Counted from the first letter of the stretch, positions 1-11,469 are shown. The stretch: DNA of 64,000 nt from Metallyticus violacea (GCA_030762175.1 CM060831.1:7066001-7130000); one strand, 5' to 3'. Notes: generated by a model not told the origin, from the sequence alone. Numbers and translations are program-made.

Positions 1-286
1 GTCTTGCCACTTTTCACTCCACTCACTTCTATTCCGGTCGATGCTTGACCAGTGAACTCCGAGATGCTGCTTGAATGTGTCTGACCATCTTCTTCTCAGT
101 CTTCCTGGAGTCCTCTGTCCTGGGTAGGGGTCCCACAGGGTGGTGACCTGTGCCCATCTGTCCTGCTGTTGCCTCGACACTTGCCCGCCCCATTTCCATT
201 TTATCACTGCAGCTCTGTCCTGATGCTTTCTGATTCTATGATTTCCTGCAGTCTAGTGTTGTCGGAGATCCGGCCTTTCAGTGTTA
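1..286 (-). pseudogene. 3' end of a LINE reverse-transcriptase ORF (RTE-like)
   Basis: Read on the minus strand, bases 240 to 1 give HRIRKHQDRAAVIKWKWGGQ, VSRQQQDRWAQVTTLWDPYP, GQRTPGRLRRRWSDTFKQHL and GVHWSSIDRNRSEWSEKWQD in one frame. The pattern PGR-x-RRRWSD followed by a tryptophan and a D-R-x-x-W block is the usual C-terminal tail of insect endonuclease/reverse-transcriptase LINEs, where it follows the RT domain. Upstream (bases 241-286) the similarity continues as SDNTRLQEIIESESIRTE in a different frame, so there is at least one frameshift. The copy is cut by the window edge on one side and by a mariner end at about 287 on the other. It is a dead fragment; the clade assignment is tentative. 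Confidence 0.7.
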
Positions 287-437
287 TACGAGGGGTGGGT
301 CCATAAGTTTCCGTTCTAATCATTTCCCAAGTATGATTAAAAAAAACTATATTTCACTTTTCAATATAGTTACCCTTTATTGTAATACACTTCTCATATC
401 ATTAAATTAACATTTCAATACCCCCGAAAAATAAACA
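287..437 (-). mobile_element. Solo terminus of mariner family M1
   Basis: These ~150 bp match the left end of the M1 mariner at 4085: a terminal repeat containing GTCCATAAGTTTCCG, then the shared blocks AACTATATTTCACTTT and ATACACTTCTCATATC. No transposase sequence follows, so this is the 3'-end side of an otherwise lost copy. It directly abuts the LINE tail on its left. Confidence 0.7.
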
Positions 438-502
438 GCGTAAGAGACAGTTTCATAACTTTGATTTCAGCAGTTCTGAATATCGTTCAGATTCTTAAAA
501 TT

Positions 503-532
503 GGTGTGTGTGTGTGTGTGTGTTTGTGTGTA
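503..532. repeat. (GT)n microsatellite
   Basis: About ten tandem GT units with one TTT interruption, running into TATATG. Confidence 0.95.
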
Positions 533-539
533 TATGTAT

Positions 540-1385
540 TTATGTAGGTATATATAATGTAAATGAAAAATAAAAATAAAGTAACACTATTAACAATGTA
601 ACAAATTAACAGTAATAATAAAAGTAGATAAGGATAAAAAACTTAGATAAAGTCACACTTGAAATTGCAATTTTAAATGTGACGTTATCTAAGTGTTAAT
701 ATATATATAACTTAATTATCAGAAGCTAAAGAAGAGCTAAGCTCTCATTTTGCTTTAACCTATGGGAGATAAATGTGCATAATAAAAGTGATTAGCTGAA
801 TGCTGCAGAGTCATCCACTTATACCGTCTTTCCAACAAATACTTCAATGATATTTCAATGAAGGTAAGCAAAAAATGTACACTTTCATCCGGAAACTGCA
901 CACCAATTTTCAGCGACAGTAATAGTCCTTGCAGGAAACTGCAAACTAATTTGTGAGGGCGTGTTTTCATACTGCACATCCAAAGTGCGTAGTTGAACCG
1001 TCCTTAAGTTAAGCATTTATTAATTTAGATGATGCACGAAAATGATAAAGGAGAAATTTAGTCTACGGAATATTCGTTGTACTCTCTGAAACATTTACAG
1101 CGTTAGCTATAAATATAAAGTGTACATTTTAACAAGTTCATGTTGCAGGATGTATTCATAAATGTCACTGATTGCGATACACGTTTAACATATTGCAAAT
1201 GAGATATTTCAATAGCTCGAAACAAGTCTATTCCTTTTGATATATCACAGTTTTTACATTTGCATTTCGCTTATTTTCATTAGCGCTCAGCATTGCATTA
1301 TAAGTGTAAGTTCGTAAGTCTAGAAGTTGTTTAACAAACGTATATATTAACGGGTGAATAGTGAGAAAATTTAAATTTAAATGCA
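540..1385. other. AT-rich DNA, no gene seen
   Basis: No coding, RNA or repeat signature recognised on either strand. Short open frames are scattered and lack any family motif. Confidence 0.6.
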
Positions 1386-1560
1386 AATGATGAATAAGAG
1401 TTGGAAAATTGAGTCACGGTCGTGATCCGAACCATGGACCTTCAGTCTTCAGGGCTGACGCTCTACCAACTTAGCTACTGCGCTTGGAGTACTGAAGACA
1501 GAAGATCCGTGGCTCAAATCCCTACCTGGCCCGAATTTTTCATTTCCAACTTGTGTCCTA
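1386..1560. repeat. tRNA-like fold-back (paired tRNA-derived SINE heads)
   Basis: On the minus strand, 1490-1412 reads like a tRNA: the A-box-like TAGCTAAGTTGGTAGAGC, then a B-box-like GGTTCGGATC. On the plus strand, 1500-1540 carries the B-box-like GGCTCAAATCCC. The outer flanks TTGGAAAATTGAGTC (left) and TTTTTCATTTCCAA (right) are inverted, and the inner CTTCAGTCTTCAG/CTGAAGAC pair with each other. This is an imperfect inverted repeat built from tRNA-like sequence, probably two tRNA-derived SINE heads in opposite orientation rather than a functional tRNA. Confidence 0.5.
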
Positions 1561-1919
1561 CACACGACTAATGGAAAGGACTATTTCTATGTATATATAT
1601 AGTTATAATGTCTATGAAATACTTCACAATCAATTGTTGTGCGCAAAGTTCTTGCAATCATGGTTGCCATATAGCAAAAAGAAAAAAAAATGCATCTTCA
1701 GATATGCAGTTTTCACTAAATCTGCAAATTCCACAATTCTGGAATCCCTCGGTTGAATCTCGGCCAGTTCCAAAGCTTCAAAGCCATTTTTCTGCTTGCA
1801 TTTGTAAACAAGCTTTCAAAATGAAGAATATTACTTTTCGTAAGGTACAATGCCTGTACAAACATTATTGCAAATCTTCACCTTCGCTTAGTCTGCTGTA
1901 TAAATGATTTGGTAAGATC

Positions 1920-2125
1920 AGATGTGGTCGAAAGACCACAAGCGATGCGAAACGTTCAAAACATCCAACTGAGATGACGACTGCCGAAATGATTTTAAAA
2001 AATTTACCACATTCGGAGACAGTAGGTATAGAGGTTGCTCAAGTCGTGGACATTTCTGGAGATCGGGTGCATAAAATTTTGCACAATCAATTGAAAATTA
2101 AAAAGCGATCGGCCCCGTGGGTGAC
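1920..2125 (+). pseudogene. Mariner transposase N-terminal fragment (helix-turn-helix)
   Basis: The plus strand encodes KHPTEMTTAEMILKNLP, then IEVAQVVDISGDRVHKILHN and KIKKRSAPWV. This matches the second helix-turn-helix of mariner transposases, which sits between the N-terminal DNA-binding domain and the catalytic core (pattern VREIAE..GIS.G.VH.ILHE.L...K.SARWVP). The first catalytic block (TGDES/TxDET) does not follow. Instead, at about 2125 the sequence switches to a mariner read on the opposite strand. Only the DNA-binding part remains, so the fragment cannot transpose. Confidence 0.7.
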
Positions 2126-2880
2126 GCGATTCTATCGACTTCGTTCTCAGTCCATTGAAGACTTGAAACAGGCATTTTGTGGTGTACCATCCGGCAGAGA
2201 CAGTCTTTTGTCCCAAAGTGGAAATGTCGATATATGACCACTAGCAGAGAAGAACAGATCATCCTCTTGCCAACACTTCTCGCTCGCCTCTTTTGTTGGG
2301 ATCCTCTCCTGAGAAGACCCAGACTGATGACTGTCACTTCGTTTCTGAATCATAGTGGTATACCCAGCTTTCGTCGCCTGTTACGATGTTAAATATGTTT
2401 TTGGATCTTCCTCCATCAACTTTTTCTATTACTTCCTGGCACCAATGCACACATGCATTTTTCTGCTCATCTGTGAGGTGATGGGCTATCCAAATATTGA
2501 AGTTTTTGTTTGAGGATTGTTTACTCTGTTGCCGATCCTTCATTCGGGGATTTTTGAATTTGAGAGCTTCCCGTAACATACGCTCTGCTTTCATCACATT
2601 TTCATCGGCTACTGCTGTAGTCATCTTCGAGGAAACCCCTTCCTGTTCTACAATTTACAAAAAAGTAATTGCAAAGTGCAAAGATCCCCAAATGTACGAC
2701 GCAGTCTCTCTCCCCTACACCGACTTGAAATTCGTAGAAAATAAAAGCACTGAAATACTCTCGCTTGGTATCAATCCAGTAGTCTGGCATGACAACACCT
2801 GCCTATACACTCGCAGAAATGCTGACAACAAACATTATTGGAGCGCGCTCCATTTTCAAAACTTTTAGCAAGACCCTATA
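2126..2880 (-). pseudogene. Mariner transposase relic, family M2
   Basis: From right to left on the minus strand: the N-terminal domain (KREYFSAFIFYEFQVGVGERD, about 2740), a linker starting TAVADENVMKAERMLREALK, the block HHLTDEQKNACVHWCQE, and the first catalytic motif TGDESWVYHYDSETK at 2334-2380. Frameshifted stretches follow that still resemble SVGKRMI, GHIST and TVSAGWYTTKCL. The second and third catalytic aspartates are missing because the copy ends at about 2126, where an oppositely oriented mariner fragment begins. At least two frameshifts. A longer relative lies at 60.05-61.35 kb and aligns from the same N-terminal leader. Confidence 0.8.
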
Positions 2881-3002
2881 TAATGATAAAAATTCACCTC
2901 AAAAACATAAGCGTAGCAAACTAAAATCTTTTGAAATTTACTTTATTTGTATTCTGCAGTGAAGTACATAGTGAATTAAATCGATAGTAACATTTGCTAC
3001 AT

Positions 3003-3312
3003 ACAGTGCTGTCCATTGAAATTGCTACACCTTTCTATAGTAATAATAGTCATGTCTCATCTTCTCGTTTGATAGAGCCTTTGGGATCCCTCGCGTCTGT
3101 GTGTTCGTCTTATCTCGTTCTAGTGATTAGTTTCCTACGAACGCATTTCGTTCAACACGAGCATCAATTTCCATACTCTCAATATGCCACAATTCTCCCT
3201 TGGTCAAATTCAGAAACTTCTAGAGGCATACTAATTCCCTCTAATTAAACGTGGGATAGGTTTAAACCATTTCTAATAGGCATTCCAGTTTTAATGGCCA
3301 GCAGTGTGTTTT
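3003..3312. mobile_element. Tc1-like MITE (~310 bp)
   Basis: The left end CAGTGCTGTCCATTGAAATT is mirrored by the right end, whose reverse complement reads CACTGCTGGCCATTAAAACT, giving imperfect terminal inverted repeats of about 20 bp. Both ends sit next to TA-containing sequence, as expected for Tc1/mariner target duplication. The interior has no transposase motif. The size and the lack of coding sequence fit a non-autonomous MITE mobilised by a Tc1 relative. Confidence 0.65.
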
Positions 3313-4084
3313 AATGCATAATATTATATTGTTTTGCAAATTATGAACATTTTGAATGTACGCACACTTTGTTAAAGTCACTCCTTAAACACTGAAATAT
3401 AAACAATAATATTATCTGCTTACCGATAAGTCTTGTGTTTCTATTCTTAATACTGCAGCAAATTGTAGAAACTTACCTGCAACAAAACAAAGACAAAAAG
3501 TTAATATACTGAACTAGGGAAGATATGAGAAAGGTTGACAGCCCTGTCTGTCTCCCCCTAAAGCTTTTTATTAGCAAATAAAAAACAGCGCGGATTCTTT
3601 GCATTACGTTCTGAAGCAACGTTATGCTTATAGCTAAGAATAAAGCGAAACGTTTGTATAACGTAAAGAGTCTTGATTAACATGATAAAGAAAAGATATT
3701 CTTTACTCCGGAAGTTACTGCTGCATTAAGAAACTCCATTAGCTAGCTCCACGACACAGCAGGAACCCATTCCTGCCTCCGCTCACTTTACTCAATGTAA
3801 TGTCAAAGTAAGATACACATTAAAAATGGGCTATACCAAATTTTCTCTATATCAATACAAATGTTTTATGTAACTATTTTGAGACCAATCAAACAAATCA
3901 ATTTTATTATGAGACATTTAACTTAACGGTCATATTGGGAAGCCCCTAAAGTGCTTAATCCAAAATCTTGTACATTGATATGTGATTATCTTTGCATATC
4001 ATGTGCGATACTTTCTTGTTTAAGAGTGGATAATTTACGATATTTGAGGACTCTATGACAAAACTAGAAAGAGCGAATCTTGAT
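3313..4084. other. Unassigned AT-rich DNA
   Basis: No recognised gene, RNA or repeat. It separates the MITE from the M1 mariner. Confidence 0.5.
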
Positions 4085-5292
4085 AAGTATAAGGGTAGAA
4101 TCATAAGTTCCCGGCCTAACCATTTTCTAGGGATGATAAAGACAAAACTATATTTCACTTTCCAATATAGCTACCCTTTGTTGCAATACACTTCTCACAT
4201 CTTTTAATTAACATTTCAACCCCCCCTCAAAATAGTCAGAAGTCTTGTTTGCAAAATGGGCTTGAACAGCATCCATCACTTCTTCGTCACACTTAAATTT
4301 CTTTCCTCGAAAGTCCCTCTTGAGTTTAGAGAAGAGGAAATATTTACTGGGAGCTAGATATGGGCTGTAGGGTGGATGGTCGATCTCCTTGAAGCCACGA
4401 TTCTCCACAGCTTCCTTTGCAACAAGAGCTGTGTGCATAGGCACGTTATCGTAGTTTGTGCAGTAGGCCAGCGTAGTACTCCCCATTCACTGTGATGATC
4501 CTCTCCTAGAAGTCGATGAAGAGTATTCCTTCACAGTTTGAAAAGATTGTGGTCCTTATCTTCTTGGTTGACTGACTGACCTTGGCCTTTAGAGGCGGTG
4601 CTTCGCCAGGTTTGCGCGACTCCATTGGTTCTCTTTTGGACCAGGGATCATAGTAGAGGACCATAGTTTCATCTCCTGTAACAATGGTTTGCATAACTTC
4701 TCTCTCATCTCCACAGCAGAGCTGTGAAAAATGCCTGACAACAGATGACTCGTTGCTGCTTTTGGACTGAGGAAAGAAGTCTAGGCACCCATCTTGCACT
4801 CACCTTATTCATATTTAAATGTTCATGAATAATTCTAGGACTGTTGTTTTAGAAATGCCCAACCTTGCTGCTATTTCTGTAACTTTGAGCCGCCGGTCTT
4901 TCATAATTTCTCCTTCCACAAGGGCGAGGTTTCAGGAGTGAGCACCTCCAAGGACCGACCTGCAAGCTCTTCGTCTTCAATGTTTTCTCGACCCATTCGA
5001 AAAAGTTGGTCGATTATTTTACGGTGGAATATTAGGGGGATGCTTCCGTATATACACCATACAATTGTTGTTCAATTTCATTTGTGAAGAACTTAATAAC
5101 AGTTCGATACTCATTTTGAACATGTCAAAATTTTCTACACATGGCCTTCTTTATGCAATTATATCTGAACACAGCGGAGCTGAAGTTACAACTGCAATTA
5201 TTTACTTAAGAGATACGGTATGACACCAGATAAGGGTTTTGTGAAGGCGATATCGGCGAGGGCGGAAACTTATGGACCTTCTTTGTACACCC
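4085..5292 (-). mobile_element. Mariner M1 copy with both ends, transposase broken
   Basis: Both ends carry the M1 terminal sequence: the left has ATCATAAGTTCCCGG; the right, reversed, has GTCCATAAGTTTCCGCC. Span is about 1.2 kb, normal for mariner. On the minus strand the order is an N-terminal region near 5000, then DGCLDFFPQSKSSNESSVV and TGDETMVLYYDP (first catalytic D), KPGEAPPLKAKVSQS, and EGILFIDF ending at 4506. A gap in frame follows, then YDNVPMHTALVAKEAV (second D) and HPPYSPYLAPSKYFLFSKL. The third catalytic Asp, normally in PSDYxLF, is Lys here, and the preceding SPDLAP is SPYLAP. Frame breaks and this substitution make it inactive. Confidence 0.85.
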
Positions 5293-5638
5293 TGCAAATC
5301 GCTTTTCTGACGTTACATTTGCTACAATAGAATTACCCCATAAATGCTATTCATTTTATTTTAATATTTTATTGCTATTAAGAATAAACATGTACCTGTT
5401 TTAAATAATCCCTAATCTTAACTATGTCTTATTGGTTATGACTTACCCTAATCTTTATTCACAATTTAAAAACATAAATTAAGGTAGTGGATTGACAAAT
5501 CTGGTAAATTAAAACGAAAAGGGATGACATATTGTTAAGCAGTATCATGTTGGGAACAATGATTCTTGTAACGGTTCTGTTCAAATTTTCAAACTCAATG
5601 TGCTGTTCTTTGTAGGTGGCTACCTTAAGTAATCGGGT

Positions 5639-6630
5639 AACACGTGTAGTGGAAATGGATAAAGAGGAGTATCGTGTAGTGATAAAACATTTTTATTTAA
5701 AAAAACTGCGACCCAGATACAAAAAGAATTAAAGAAAGTAAATGGGGACACTGCACTTGTACCTAAGACTATTGATTGCGGGATATATGAATTTAAACGT
5801 GGTCTTACGAGCACTGCCGATGATGCACGTACCGGTCGCCCGATTCAGGTTCCTTCTGAAGAAATTTTCGATAAAATGCATGATATCGTTATAGAAGACC
5901 ATAGCTTTAAGATTAGTGAGACTGCTGAGATGGTAAGCATCGCATGTGAACATAATATACTGTGTGAAGTTCTGCATGTGAAGAAGCTGGGTGCCGCGTT
6001 TGACGACTCCAGACCGAAAAAGGAAAGACATTTGAAAATCATGTTTAGAAAGATTGCAAACTAATTCCACTGACTTCTGGCATCATTTTGTGAAATTACA
6101 TGAAACCTAGATCCACCACTACACCCCGAAGACAAAACGGTAGTCAAAAGAGTGGATTCGTGAAAGTGAAAGTCACCGAAAAAAGCTAAAAGCATTTCGT
6201 CAGCGGAAAAGTGATGGCAACATTTTGGGGGACTCCACTATTGATGGAATATTTGGAAAAGGGTAAAACAGTAACTGCTTGTTATTGTGCAAATTTACTG
6301 AACCGTTTGCATAGTGGGTTGAACCAGAATCGACCAAGATTAGCACATTAAAAAGTGCTCCTCCACCAGGACGATGCGCCTGCTCATACGTCGGCCATTC
6401 TTCAGATTTGCGCCTCATATGACATTTTTCTATTTCCTAATGTCAAAAATTGACGTGGGGGAAGAAGTTTTCGGCGAATAAAGAGATTAACTGTGCTGAA
6501 AACAAATATTATGCATAGCTCCAAAGGACCTTTTTTTCTGAGGGAATAAAAAAATTGCAATCCCGCTGAAACGAATGTACTGAGCTGAAATGAAATGATG
6601 TTGAAAAATATAATTTTGTTTTTGGAAAAT
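5639..6630 (+). pseudogene. Mariner-like transposase relic (MDKxEYRVVIK type)
   Basis: Begins at ATG 5655 as MDKEEYRVVIKHFYLK, the typical start of one large mariner group. One frameshift later it continues IQKELKKVNGDTALVPKTID, then YEFKRGLTSTADDARTGRP (N-terminal DNA-binding domain) and MHDIVIEDHSFKISETAEMV (second helix-turn-helix). From about 6100 it reads HHYTPKTKRQSKEWIRESES, then GKGKTVTACYCANLLNRL, and LLHQDDAPAHTSAI with the second catalytic D. Near 6590 the C-terminal ECTELK...DVEK motif is recognisable. The first catalytic block and the third D region are degraded and there are several frameshifts and stops. No clear terminal repeats were found. Confidence 0.8.
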
Positions 6631-7539
6631 AATAATAATAAAATGATAATAATAAATGAAAGTGTTTTTACCAGTTTATCAATTCGTTCTCGTATGTAAT
6701 TTCAACTGGTCGAAGTTAGTTCGGCCAATGGCTAGCTTACATTTCTTCGTTTATGTATTATCGAAGACATTAATATAAAACTTCTGGCATTGCAAAAAGT
6801 CATATATTAAAAAAAAATGTTTTTCTGGTAAATGACATTACGGACCCCAGGAATTGATTTCCTGGTTTCTCAAATGTCCCCAGATCTACTATTCGCAAAT
6901 AGCGACGTTAACTATCTACAAATAACAGGCGGCGGAATCCCATGAAGCATGACTCACTCGTTAAAGTAGGAAACAGAATTTCCAAATCTTGTACAAGTTC
7001 TACAGGTCTGACGAAAACAACAAATGAAAGGAGCATGCACATGTATGAACCAACACAACTCACGTTACATACAAAAGATGTCCAATTAAGGCAGCCTTAT
7101 ATCTGCATAAGAGAGCTCCGTATAATGTTGAAGTATGCTATTCTGCTACGATTCAGGACTTAGCAGAGTGCCGCAGCACAGAACGCACTTTCCGCGATAC
7201 ACAAGTATAAACGAGATTGCCAATAATGACCTCTGCGTCCCTGCCTCCTCCTATCTTCGAGTTTGGAATGAAATACGAAACCTGACACAAGGAATGTAAA
7301 TCAATACGGTACAGCGAAACTGCCAATGATTTGCTTACGGCAAAGGGCAAATACCAAGGAGTCCCGAGTAGCTTGGACACTATTTAACGATTCATCAATA
7401 GTAACCATTCATATTACTAGAACACATCTGTCGATTGTCGTGTTTAAAGTAGGCAGTACGTACCAAATGAATTTTTAAATCGGAACGGACCGTTGTTGAA
7501 AGCACAGTCAAGCACGATAGCCGAGGTACAACATATATA
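6631..7539. other. Unassigned DNA
   Basis: No recognised feature. One 73-codon plus-strand open frame at 6942 has no motif I know. Confidence 0.5.
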
Positions 7540-8290
7540 CGAAGGCTGTTCAATAAAGAATGATCATCGTTTTTTTGACAATACACCTTTATTTTTCCTC
7601 GTAATTTTGATAATTTTGCTCAAAGTAGTTCCCTGTGGACCTGTTCTAGCGTTTCTACCAGTCTTCAAAGTCATGCTAGAAAGCATCTTTAACAGGTCCT
7701 TCAGAATCGCCTCCGCATTCTTCATCACTGCTTCTGATGATGGAAAATACTTCCCAGGAAGGTTTTCTTCAATTTGGAGAAAAAGAAAAAATTACACGGG
7801 ACTCTGGGGAGGTTGAGAGAGACTCGTCACATTTATTTTTTGAGATATTCAGCAACAACATTTGCGTACAGCATCCAGCTTTTGCACGGAAAGGTGGCCT
7901 TATGTGTGATTGACCTTCCAGAGTTGTCAAGACATTTCTGTGGCCCAATTTCGTTCTGTATGAGGTACGACATGCTGGTAACCCACTCCTTGAATATCGA
8001 AAAATGTGACGACCGTAACTTTCTCAGCAGAGGCAACCACATTTGCTTTTTTGGTGATGGTGAAAATGGAAATTGCCACACAGAACTTTGCTGTTTGCTC
8101 TCAGGATCGAATGAATGCAGTCAAGTTTCATCATCATCTTCCTATAACACCTTCAACTGCATGCAAACGTCGTTTTGTTCAGGAACCAGCTGTATTGGAA
8201 CCCACCGTGACCAGACATATCTCATGTGTAATTTTTCAGTTATCAATGTGTGGGTGACAGTGAGTAAATGTTCAGATTTCTGACAGTGTT
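7540..8290 (-). pseudogene. Mariner M4 relic, truncated
   Basis: The left edge has the M4 terminal sequence GGCTGTTCAATAAAG followed by the family's 3' untranslated stretch ending CTCAAAGTAGTTCCC, which also occurs at 28.03 kb. On the minus strand the end of the transposase appears as VVAEYLKK (7833 side), with the preceding catalytic-domain sequence scrambled by frameshifts. At 8100-8290 the helix-turn-helix region is recognisable by comparison with the copy at 43.9 kb (RTLSEI and LHM.R.C.RWVP remnants). The N-terminal domain and right terminus were not found. A 169-codon plus-strand open frame across this region is its antisense shadow. Confidence 0.65.
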
Positions 8291-9262
8291 CTTAATGTTT
8301 TCTTACGTTTTAGCACAAACTGCAGGGTCTTTCAAATTGATTGCCTCTCCATTTTTAGCTGTGCTATAGGAAAGAACAAACTCTTTATATGCTTTCTGTC
8401 ACATTGCATAGGCTCAAGTGAAGTCGAGACGAAAGCAGCATATTGTTCATCGCGTGTCACCTCTAATAGCTACGCCTTGCAGGTATTTTTAATTTCACTT
8501 GGGTAAAGTTGGCTGGTAATGCAAAGTTACTCCAGGTTTAATTCTGCCGCCGTTAATTTATTGTCTCCAAGGCCTCAGATGTTACAACATGGAACTGAAA
8601 TATGAGGACTAGAAAAATGTTTTGTTCTTAGCATGTTTAACGATTAGGTTATTTGGGAGAAAGTTGAAATGGTCTTTCGCTTAACAGAAATATCATTCTA
8701 CAATATAAATTCATTTGCTCCTGATCCGAAATGTAAAATACTGCACAGAGGATCGAAATTAGAACATCCAAATCGGGCACACCGTGCTAAATTATTTATC
8801 TCTTTTTGCTGTATTTTGTGCCCCTTTCAATTTTGAATTTCATACGCCTATTAGCACTAATTTTTCACGCTGATATTCCAGTTTACTTTCACTGGTTTCC
8901 CCCTGTTTTCTATTTGTTTGTAACAATCGAACTATGATTTATTTATCTACTTCAGATCATTTACAGAGAGATTTTTTTTTTCCCGTGCGTGTTGTGAATT
9001 CTTATAGCAATATAAAGATTCCTGATATATGAGGTATATTAAGTTTCAATTTACTATTCAGCAGCTAGCCCATAAAACACAAATATGAAAGCGGCATTCA
9101 CCATGTTATGTGTGCCGTTTAGGCGCGAAAGAACAATATTACAAGTTTTGTTTCTCTCCTTACCGCTTCCTTGAGCTATTACATAATCACACAATACTTA
9201 GCAACGACGGATGTGCTCCATGGTTAGTTTCTATCTCTCTTCGGTTTAAACCCAAGTACGAG
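8291..9262. other. Unassigned DNA
   Basis: No coding or repeat signature recognised. The first 200 bp may hold unrecognisable N-terminal remains of the adjacent mariner. Confidence 0.45.
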
Positions 9263-10345
9263 AGTAGGTCCACAAGTTTCCAGCCAGGCCAATAAGGATC
9301 ATTGTCTTCAAAAAAGTCTTATCTGATGTCATACCTAATCTGTTAAGTAAATAATTGCAGCCGCAACTTCCGCTCTGCTTTGTTCAGTTGTTCAGATATA
9401 GTTGCATAAACAAGACCATGTGTAGAAGATTGCGACATGTGTAAAATGGAGTTCTGAGCTGTTATTACGTTCCTCACAAAACCAGGACTTATGAGATGAA
9501 AATTTCAAATGGGTCGAGAAAACATTGAAGATCTGAAGAGCGTGCACGTCGGCCCTTGGAGGTGCTCACTCCTGAAAGCATCGCTCTTGTGGAAGCAGAA
9601 ATTATGGAATACCGTCGGTTCAAAGTTACACAACCAGCAGCAAGGTTGTGTCTTTCTAAAACAATAATCCTTCCAATTATTCATGAACATTTAACGCTGA
9701 TGACCACAGATATTAAAGAGCGTCCATAAATAAATCAAAATGAACATTTAAACATGAATAAGGTTAGTGCAGGAAGGGTGCGTAGATTTCTTTCCTCAGT
9801 CCAAAAGCAGCAATCAGTCATCTGATGTCGGGCATTTTTGGAGTTCTGCCGTGGCAACGAGAGAGAAGTTCTGCAAACCATTGTTACAGGAGATGAAACT
9901 ATGATCCTCTACTATGATCCCTTGTCCAAAGGAGAATCAATGGAGTGGCGTAAACCTGACGAAGCACCGCCTCTATAGGCCAAGGTCACTCAGGCCACAA
10001 TCTTTTGGAACTGCGAAGAAATACTCTTCATTGACTTCAAGGAGAGGAACACCACAGTAAATGGGGAGTACTATGCTGGCCTACTGCCCAGACTACGTGC
10101 TTCCATCAAAGAGAAAAGGCGAGGATAGCTGAATGGTGGTGTGCGCCTTCTTCACGACAACGCACTTGTGCACACAGCTCTTATTGCAAAGGAAACTGTA
10201 AAGAAATATGGCTTCAAGGAGATCCACCATCCGCCCTACAGCCCAGATCTAGCTCCCAATGACTATTTCCTCTTCTCAAGGCTCAGGAAGGACCTTCGAG
10301 AATGGACATTTAAGTGTAATGAAGAAGTGGTGGATGTTTTTTCAT
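9263..10345 (+). pseudogene. Mariner M1 relic, 5' end present, 3' end lost
   Basis: Starts with the M1 terminus containing GTCCACAAGTTTCC and runs parallel to the reverse complement of the copy at 4085. The transposase region shows VTGDETMILYYDP (first D, about 9890), KPDEAPPL followed by an in-frame stop, EEILFIDFKERNTTVNGEYY, another stop, then RLLHDNALVHTALIAKETV (second D) and HPPYSPDLAPNDYFLFSRL (third D in NDY, 34 residues after the second). All three catalytic aspartates survive, unlike the other M1 copies, but two stops interrupt the core. Similarity ends at about 10345, where the plus-strand frame runs into unrelated sequence, so the 3' terminus is missing. Confidence 0.82.
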
Positions 10346-11118
10346 TAATTTCAGACATTTTGAATGAGCAAAGACTCTTTTAATTGTAAAGATTGTTTAA
10401 TATGTAAAGGTTTCATGTAATTGCCAGGTATCTTGCCACATTTTTGTGTGTTGTCAAGAAATGTTCACAGTTACCGAAAATGGAGAATCAATATATTTCT
10501 GGCTATGATTTAAAATCGTATCTCATTTTAAAAGGAAAGGCTTTATGTAATTTTAGTGTTTCTACTTTATTTATTTCAGATTTGAAATAACTTGCTAGTT
10601 AATTATAACTTCTTCTACAATTTATTATGGGAGCATTTGTTTTCAATAAAGCACTTTTGAAAACGTTAACCTTAATTTTATGTAAATTTTAAATGTAATG
10701 TAATGTGAGTCTTCTTTTACTGCATACTCAAAATGTCCGTTTCGCAGGAGAGGCGTAAACGAAGGGAATTTCTTAGCAAGTCCAATTATGAAAGGTATTA
10801 CAGAGTGTTAGAGCGCTTTTTATTATTTCGAAATCTATTTATTTCTCATATATCAACATACAAAGCTTTATAACAAAATAAAAACAACTAAAAATCATTA
10901 ATTTTAAATATAACAATTGGAAACCGTGCCTTCGGCAATTCCAAAACACACAATCTCCAAACAAATTTATTCCAATTTGATTAGATCGGCTCCCCCAGAC
11001 CCCGGTACCTAATGGAATATCCAGGGGACCAGGCTCCGACACAACCAAAAAAATACAACTTTAAAGATAATTTTAATAAATTTAATTGTGGTAAGCAAAA
11101 CGCAAACGATAGAATGAA
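10346..11118. other. Unassigned AT-rich DNA
   Basis: No recognised feature on either strand. Confidence 0.5.
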
Positions 11119-11394
11119 TATGGTGGCGTAGTGGTAAGCATACTTGCTTCCTAAACCCAAGATCCCAGCCAGGACCGATGGATTTTTTCGGGCGAAAAAG
11201 TCCAAAGAACAGCTTCCTTCGGAAGGGAAGTAAAGGCGTGGGTCCTGTGCGGTACATTTGCGGCATGATAAATAACCTCAAGGCTGAAAGAAGAGGCCTC
11301 TGAGCAAAATTTGTCGGCCGTTTCACTCCTGAATTGAATGGGACGCTGATGACCCGAGGTGTTAAAGAGCGTCCGTAAATAAATCAAATCAAAA
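11119..11394 (+). mobile_element. SINE A copy
   Basis: tRNA-derived head (GGTGGCGTAGTGGTAAGC, then CTTCCTAAACCCAAGATC) with the B-box partly deleted, then the family body (GGATTTTTTCGGGCGAAAAA, CCTTCGGAAGGGAAGTAAAG, GAGGCCTCTGAGCAAAATTT), ending in the ACGCTGATGACC module and a TAAATAAATC tail. SINEs of this type are RNA polymerase III transcripts moved by LINE machinery. Confidence 0.9.
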
Positions 11395-11469
11395 TAGAGT
11401 GGCTCTTTACCGGTCATATTCCTCATTTACAGCATTGTTCTTATACTAACATTTTATTAATTGGTTTCT

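Noticed and set aside
7774..8283. 169-codon plus-strand open frame, the longest open frame noted in the window
   Set aside because: It is antisense to a mariner M4 relic whose termini and C-terminal motif are on the minus strand.
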